From the NCBI GenBank assembly GCA_964247295.1, contig CAXTTV010000219.1, positions 1 through 7,717 of the forward strand: a stretch of DNA of 7,717 nucleotides, in the 5' to 3' direction. Under the pieces are notes generated by a model. That model worked only from the letters and a program-made list of their open reading frames with translations, was not told the DNA's origin and did not search any database. Below are positions 5,239-7,717 of this stretch, one piece after another. Position numbers and translations under genes: made by a program. Origin of the DNA: CAXTTV01 sp964247295. Its GTDB lineage: Bacteria; Chloroflexota; Ktedonobacteria; Ktedonobacterales; Ktedonobacteraceae. Every line of letters begins with the position of its first letter. Position 1 is the first letter of the stretch.

Positions 5239-5251
5239 TGGAACACGTCAA
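5222..5251 (-). promoter_or_regulatory. marR promoter
   Basis: On the minus strand, -35 TTGACG (5251-5246) and -10 TATTAT (5227-5222) are separated by 18 bp, each matching five of six consensus bases. The transcription start would fall near 5215, inside the second operator palindrome, so bound regulator would block initiation. Confidence 0.6.
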
Positions 5252-5314
5252 GGGGAAGGTAGAAGGGTCGATACTATTCCTTAACGAATCATGAAAAGGA
5301 TGGAGGCGTTGAAA

Positions 5315-5365
5315 ATGAGTTTACTTGACTCCGTAACCTGGTATGGTGTTATCCTGATGATATGA
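5315..5365 (+). CDS. 16-codon upstream open frame overlapping the FMN reductase start
   Basis: ATG at 5315 begins MSLLDSVTWYGVILMI and stops at TGA 5363-5365, overlapping the FMN reductase ATG at 5362 in the four-base ATGA arrangement. GGAGG (5302-5306) sits eight bases upstream, whereas the reductase ATG has no Shine-Dalgarno of its own. This is the standard layout for translational coupling. It could be a coupled leader peptide or the residue of a longer lost gene. The peptide itself is hydrophobic and unrecognised. Confidence 0.45.
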   Translation: MSLLDSVTWYGVILMI

Positions 5366-5883
5366 AGCTTTGTATTATTAATGGCTCTATCAAGCAGAAC
5401 AATAATAGCCTGGTAGTGTCAACAACTATCCAAAGACAGGCGCAACAGGTTGAGTTCGACTCAACGATTGTGCGATTAGAGAGCTTCTCAACTCTATTCA
5501 CAGGTGAGTATATCCTGTTTGAGACCGCTACCCCTGCTCAGAGGCAGCAGCTTGAGCAGATAGCAGCCGCAGATATACTGCTTTTTGTAGTGCCCACTTA
5601 CTATAAAAGTATGCCAGGAGGTTTAAAAAACTTCTTTGATAGCATCAGATATCCAGAGATGTATCAAGAGAAAATCATTGGCTTTGTCGCCAGCAATCAC
5701 AAGAATCAGGATTATGGGGCGAGGCACGCTGAAGAAGTTATGAAAGGTATGCTCATCTTTTTTAATATTCAGGCGATTCTTCTCCCTGAGATCTTTATTT
5801 TCAATCACGAGAATATCCAGGAGTCTGAGGTTAATAGATTACTGAGGTTGAGTCGTTCATACTCGCAGTATCTATTGAAATAA
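5362..5883 (+). CDS. NAD(P)H-dependent FMN reductase family protein
   Basis: 173 aa, typical for the NADPH-dependent FMN reductase family (SsuE/YieF-like flavodoxin fold). The first strand and FMN phosphate loop are INGSIKQNNNSLV (residues 6-18), corresponding to GSxRxxS. The family hallmark PTYYKSMPGGLKNFFD (78-93) contacts the isoalloxazine ring and ends in the LKN-D motif. SNHKNQDYG (111-119) is the third flavin-binding loop. Such cytosolic enzymes transfer electrons from NAD(P)H to FMN, quinones, azo compounds or metal ions; the exact acceptor cannot be predicted. The reductase starts inside the ATGA overlap with a 16-codon frame and lacks its own ribosome binding site. It is divergent from marR across an operator region and runs directly into the flavodoxin-family gene. 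A supply of reduced flavin for the neighbouring, now broken, monooxygenase is an attractive but unproven original role. Confidence 0.85.
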   Translation: MKLCIINGSIKQNNNSLVVSTTIQRQAQQVEFDSTIVRLESFSTLFTGEYILFETATPAQRQQLEQIAAADILLFVVPTYYKSMPGGLKNFFDSIRYPEMYQEKIIGFVASNHKNQDYGARHAEEVMKGMLIFFNIQAILLPEIFIFNHENIQESEVNRLLRLSRSYSQYLLK

Positions 5884-5945
5884 AATCCGTAAAAAGGGAA
5901 TGTATAAATACTACATTATTAAAAGCCCTGGTCCTCAATTGTACA

Positions 5946-6521
5946 TTGAAGAAATCTCCCACCGTCTCCAACACCGATGCGTTAGCGAGCGTGCTGATTG
6001 AAGAGTTAAAAAAGCAAAACGTCGAGGTAGAGACGATCCGTGTTGTGGATCATAACGTGCTTCGTGGAGTCTCCTCAGATGAAGGGAATGGAGACGAGTG
6101 GCCGCTGATCCATCAGAAGCTGCTTGACTCGCAGATCCTGATTGTCGCGACCCCAACCTGGGTAGGCCATCCTTCAAGTGTTGCTCAGCAGGTGATTGAG
6201 CGGATGGACGCCATGCTCTCGGAGACCGATAAAGAGGGACGGCCCGTCGCTTACAATAAGGTTGCCGGTGTCGTAGTTACAGGCAACGAAGATGGGGCTC
6301 ATCATGTGATCTCAGAGATCTCTGGAGCCTTGATTGACATTGGCTACACCGTTCCTGGTAACTCCTGGACCTACTGGCACCCCGGCCCTGGCCCAGGTGC
6401 GAACTACCTGGATACCGATTACAAACATGACTGGTCTGAAAAAACCGGGCGGACCGCCGCACAAAATCTGCTGGCTGTCGCGAAAGCGCTCCAGGTCACA
6501 CCCATTCCACCCTCCTCCTAA
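5946..6521 (+). CDS. flavodoxin-family NAD(P)H-dependent oxidoreductase with disrupted start
   Basis: 191 aa from the first conventional in-frame start codon, TTG at 5946, but coding similarity begins earlier. Codons 5922-5945 read KALVLNCT, the expected first beta strand and FMN phosphate loop (KALVLNCTLKKSPTVSNT). No ATG, GTG or TTG precedes them in this frame back to a TAG at 5835. An ATG at 5900 is in another frame and would join if the A4 run at 5921-5924 lost one base. Downstream features are intact: DSQILIVATPTWVGHPSSVAQQVIERMDAML (residues 61-91) is the typical flavin-ring loop and helix, VAGVVVTGNEDGAHH (107-121) the next strand-loop, and WHPGPG...YKHDW the C-terminal loop. The protein would bind FMN and shuttle electrons or reduce quinones. 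It lies 62 bases after the FMN reductase and is probably cotranscribed. It may be a real pseudogene or a sequencing indel. Confidence 0.8.
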   Translation: MKKSPTVSNTDALASVLIEELKKQNVEVETIRVVDHNVLRGVSSDEGNGDEWPLIHQKLLDSQILIVATPTWVGHPSSVAQQVIERMDAMLSETDKEGRPVAYNKVAGVVVTGNEDGAHHVISEISGALIDIGYTVPGNSWTYWHPGPGPGANYLDTDYKHDWSEKTGRTAAQNLLAVAKALQVTPIPPSS

Positions 6522-6527
6522 ACATTT

Positions 6528-6548
6528 AGAGGGGCGAGATCTATGATC
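6528..6548 (+). other. possible gene start running into the assembly gap
   Basis: AGAGGGG (6528-6534) lies eight bases before ATG at 6543, followed by one codon and then N. This is a plausible ribosome binding site and start for a third gene of the flavoprotein cluster, but nothing more can be said. Confidence 0.25.
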
Positions 6549-6599
6549 NNNNNNNNNNNNNNNNNNNNNNNNNNNNNNNNNNNNNNNNNNNNNNNNNNN
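6549..6599. other. assembly gap of 51 N
   Basis: Unresolved bases. The gap size may be an estimate, so reading frames cannot be carried across it. Confidence 0.99.
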
Positions 6600-6600
6600 T

Positions 6601-6705
6601 GTGAAAGTTATTGGAGTTGATTCCAGATTTGTATGCGGCATAGTGCCACGTATGGCTTTTCCATTCCCACTCTCAGAAAAAAGGATATCCCGCATGATAA
6701 AATAA
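6601..6705 (+). other. possible 3' end of a gene hidden by the gap
   Basis: From the gap edge this frame stays open for 34 codons (VKVIGVDSRFVCGIV, then PRMAFPFPLSEKRISRMIK) to a TAA at 6703-6705, and is followed by a terminator-like hairpin. It could be the C-terminus of a gene starting at 6543 if the gap length is not exact. The stretch is short and matches no family I know, so chance is a fair alternative. Confidence 0.25.
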
Positions 6706-6727
6706 CAACGGATCTTACGAAGGCCGT

Positions 6728-6757
6728 TGAGAGGCTGAAGCGGCCTCTATATGTTTT
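6728..6757 (+). terminator. terminator-like hairpin before the M20 gene
   Basis: AGAGGC (6730-6735) pairs with GCCTCT (6743-6748) around a 7-nt loop, followed by ATATGTTTT. It resembles the loop-proximal part of the terminator at 2951-3000 in its GGCCTCTATAT flank. It sits just before the M20 ribosome binding site, so it may end the upstream transcript or attenuate readthrough. Confidence 0.45.
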
Positions 6758-6760
6758 GTG

Positions 6761-6766
6761 AAGGAG
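6761..6766 (+). promoter_or_regulatory. ribosome binding site that fixes the M20 start
   Basis: AAGGAG lies six bases before ATG 6773. The earlier in-frame GTG at 6758 has no Shine-Dalgarno and overlaps the hairpin tail, so 6773 is the likely start. Confidence 0.75.
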
Positions 6767-6772
6767 TCGGGG

Positions 6773-7639
6773 ATGGTTTTGACCGATGCTATATGGGATA
6801 GGGTCAGGAGCGCGGCAAAAGAACATGCTGGGCAGGTAGCTCAGATGGGGATGCAGATCTGTTCGGTGGCTGCTCCAACTGGGGATGAAGGGCGACGTGG
6901 ACAGTTTGTGGCTTCGTTGCTACGGGATCGCGGATATACACCAGAGATCGACGAAATCGGGAATGTCTATACCCGGAGAGGGGATCAGCGGCAACGTCCT
7001 GTTTTGATGGTGCTGGCCCATCTGGATACAGTTTTTCCTATAGAGACACCTCTCAGGGTTGAACGTGATGGTGCGATCCTACGGGGTCCAGGGATCGGTG
7101 ATAATAGCATCAGCGTCGCCGGTATGCTAGGACTTATAGACGTTCTTGATCAACTGGATATCCAGACCGCTGCGGATATTGTCGCGGTCGCCAACGTGGG
7201 TGAGGAAGGGCTGGGTAACCTGCGAGGCGCACGCGCAGCCGTCGAGCGCTACAAAGATCGCTTGGGAGCGGTTATCGCCATAGATGGGAACATCGGAGGG
7301 ATCGTCGCAGAGGCCGCGGGATCGAAACGCTGGCGGATCTCTGTACATGGACCGGGTGGTCACTCCTACTCCTCTTTTGGGCGGCCCAGCGCCATTCATG
7401 GACTGGCCCGGCTGGTGACAAGGATTGCCGAGATCCGCCCACCACAACAGCCGCGTACTACCTACAATGTTGGTGTTATCGAAGGGGGAACATCAGTCAA
7501 TACCATCGCGGCCAGCGCCACAGCATTGTTGGATATGCGCTCGGTGGATGTCAGGATGCTGGATCGGCTGACAGATCAAGTTAAAGCAATCATTGACAAA
7601 GGGGTAGGCGAGGGATTGGAGTGTAGAAAACAGTTGTAA
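6773..7639 (+). CDS. M20-family metallopeptidase/amidohydrolase, C-terminally interrupted
   Basis: 288 aa to an in-frame TAA. The M20 (ArgE/DapE/CPG2-like) core is clear: LAHLDTVFP holds ligand His83 and Asp85, GPGIGDNSISVAGMLG holds the bridging Asp110, NVGEEGLGNLRGA holds the general base Glu144 and ligand Glu145, and AIDG gives Asp171 as the third acidic ligand. The lid/dimerisation domain begins near 187 with VHGPGGHSYSSFGRPSAIHG (His197) and includes the closing strand ALLDMRS. Such enzymes are two-zinc cytosolic hydrolases of peptides or N-acyl amino acids. Family members usually run to about 380-400 aa, and the final C-terminal His ligand is missing here. After the stop, family-like sequence resumes in the same frame (see 7640-7717), so the gene looks interrupted by a nonsense codon or a sequence error. 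It appears to start a new transcription unit after the hairpin at 6728-6757. Confidence 0.85.
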   Translation: MVLTDAIWDRVRSAAKEHAGQVAQMGMQICSVAAPTGDEGRRGQFVASLLRDRGYTPEIDEIGNVYTRRGDQRQRPVLMVLAHLDTVFPIETPLRVERDGAILRGPGIGDNSISVAGMLGLIDVLDQLDIQTAADIVAVANVGEEGLGNLRGARAAVERYKDRLGAVIAIDGNIGGIVAEAAGSKRWRISVHGPGGHSYSSFGRPSAIHGLARLVTRIAEIRPPQQPRTTYNVGVIEGGTSVNTIAASATALLDMRSVDVRMLDRLTDQVKAIIDKGVGEGLECRKQL

Positions 7640-7717
7640 CCATATCAAAAAACAAAACGCATCGAGAAAAGCCATCCTCTGGTCAAGGCAGCGGATCAGG
7701 TGCTTCGTTGGAGCGGG
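7640..7717 (+). pseudogene. same-frame continuation of the M20 gene beyond the stop, cut by the window end
   Basis: In the frame of the M20 gene, codons 7670-7717 read SHPLVKAADQVLRWSG, which resembles the usual M20 segment after the lid domain (HPLVxAAxxxLxxxG). Between GEGLE and HPLV there are 17 codons including the TAA, close to the spacing I expect from the family. The linker is Lys/Gln-rich and AT-rich, unlike the flanks. The window ends before the final catalytic region. Confidence 0.55.

Noticed and set aside
5891..5902. AAAAAGGGA followed directly by ATG at 5900 as a normal start site
   Set aside because: The Shine-Dalgarno-like run is too close to the ATG and, as the sequence stands, the frame stops after 33 codons. 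It is kept only as part of the frameshift hypothesis.
6485..6498. Third copy of AGCGCTCCAGGTCA as a regulatory site
   Set aside because: It lies within the conserved 3' coding region of the flavodoxin gene (codons for ALQV) without promoter elements. Coincidence is the simplest explanation.
6312..6695. Minus-strand frame crossing the N gap
   Set aside because: It depends on untranslatable N bases and is antisense to the flavodoxin gene for most of its length.

Overview
This looks like a draft-quality bacterial chromosomal segment (mid-range GC, one 51-N assembly gap), most likely from the Ktedonobacteria (Chloroflexota). The main clue is the minus-strand Gln/Met-rich protein beginning MWPFDQNNQQMYEQY, a type I associate with Ktedonobacter-like genomes. 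The small peptide whose leader reads LTDEQLAEVTGGA and the mix of stand-alone redox and hydrolase genes fit that group. The assignment is from memory and is of moderate confidence.

Layout. 1-1330: a secreted lipoprotein of unknown function (+) and a PaaI-like hotdog thioesterase (+), separated by a strong terminator whose right arm also supplies a candidate -35 for the thioesterase. 1331-2197: a short-chain dehydrogenase (-). Its long AT-rich upstream region carries a near-ideal MerR-type promoter (19-bp spacer filled by a palindrome) and a second, degenerate copy of the operator. 2669-2884: a 71-aa double-glycine leader peptide (+) with a Cys-free core, followed by two hairpins. 3000-3569: no gene recognised, ending in an intrinsic terminator. 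3619-4047: the Gln/Met-rich protein (-). 4048-4426: AT-rich DNA with an unidentified coding-like scrap.

4427-6521 is a flavin/redox cluster. A MarR-family regulator (-) is followed on its own strand by a 77-codon stump of an FAD-dependent aromatic-ring monooxygenase. Divergently there are an NAD(P)H-dependent FMN reductase (+) and a flavodoxin-family oxidoreductase (+). The marR promoter overlaps two TTGAT...ATCAA palindromes, so autorepression and control of the divergent flavoprotein genes is the natural model, perhaps in response to quinones or phenolics. The FMN reductase start overlaps the stop of a 16-codon open frame that carries the only good Shine-Dalgarno sequence, suggesting translational coupling. 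The flavodoxin gene appears to have a broken start, consistent with a one-base shift in an A4 run.

6549-6599 is the gap. 6773-7639 is an M20-family metallopeptidase with its N-terminal metal ligands intact. It hits an in-frame TAA, after which family-like sequence resumes in the same frame up to the window edge.

No tRNA, rRNA, CRISPR array or complete mobile element was seen. Several genes look damaged (monooxygenase, flavodoxin start, M20 stop). Some of this may be decay and some may be sequencing error in a draft assembly. The most original leads are the orphan Cys-free RiPP-like precursor, the MerR-type promoter pair upstream of the dehydrogenase, and the short coupled frame ahead of the FMN reductase.
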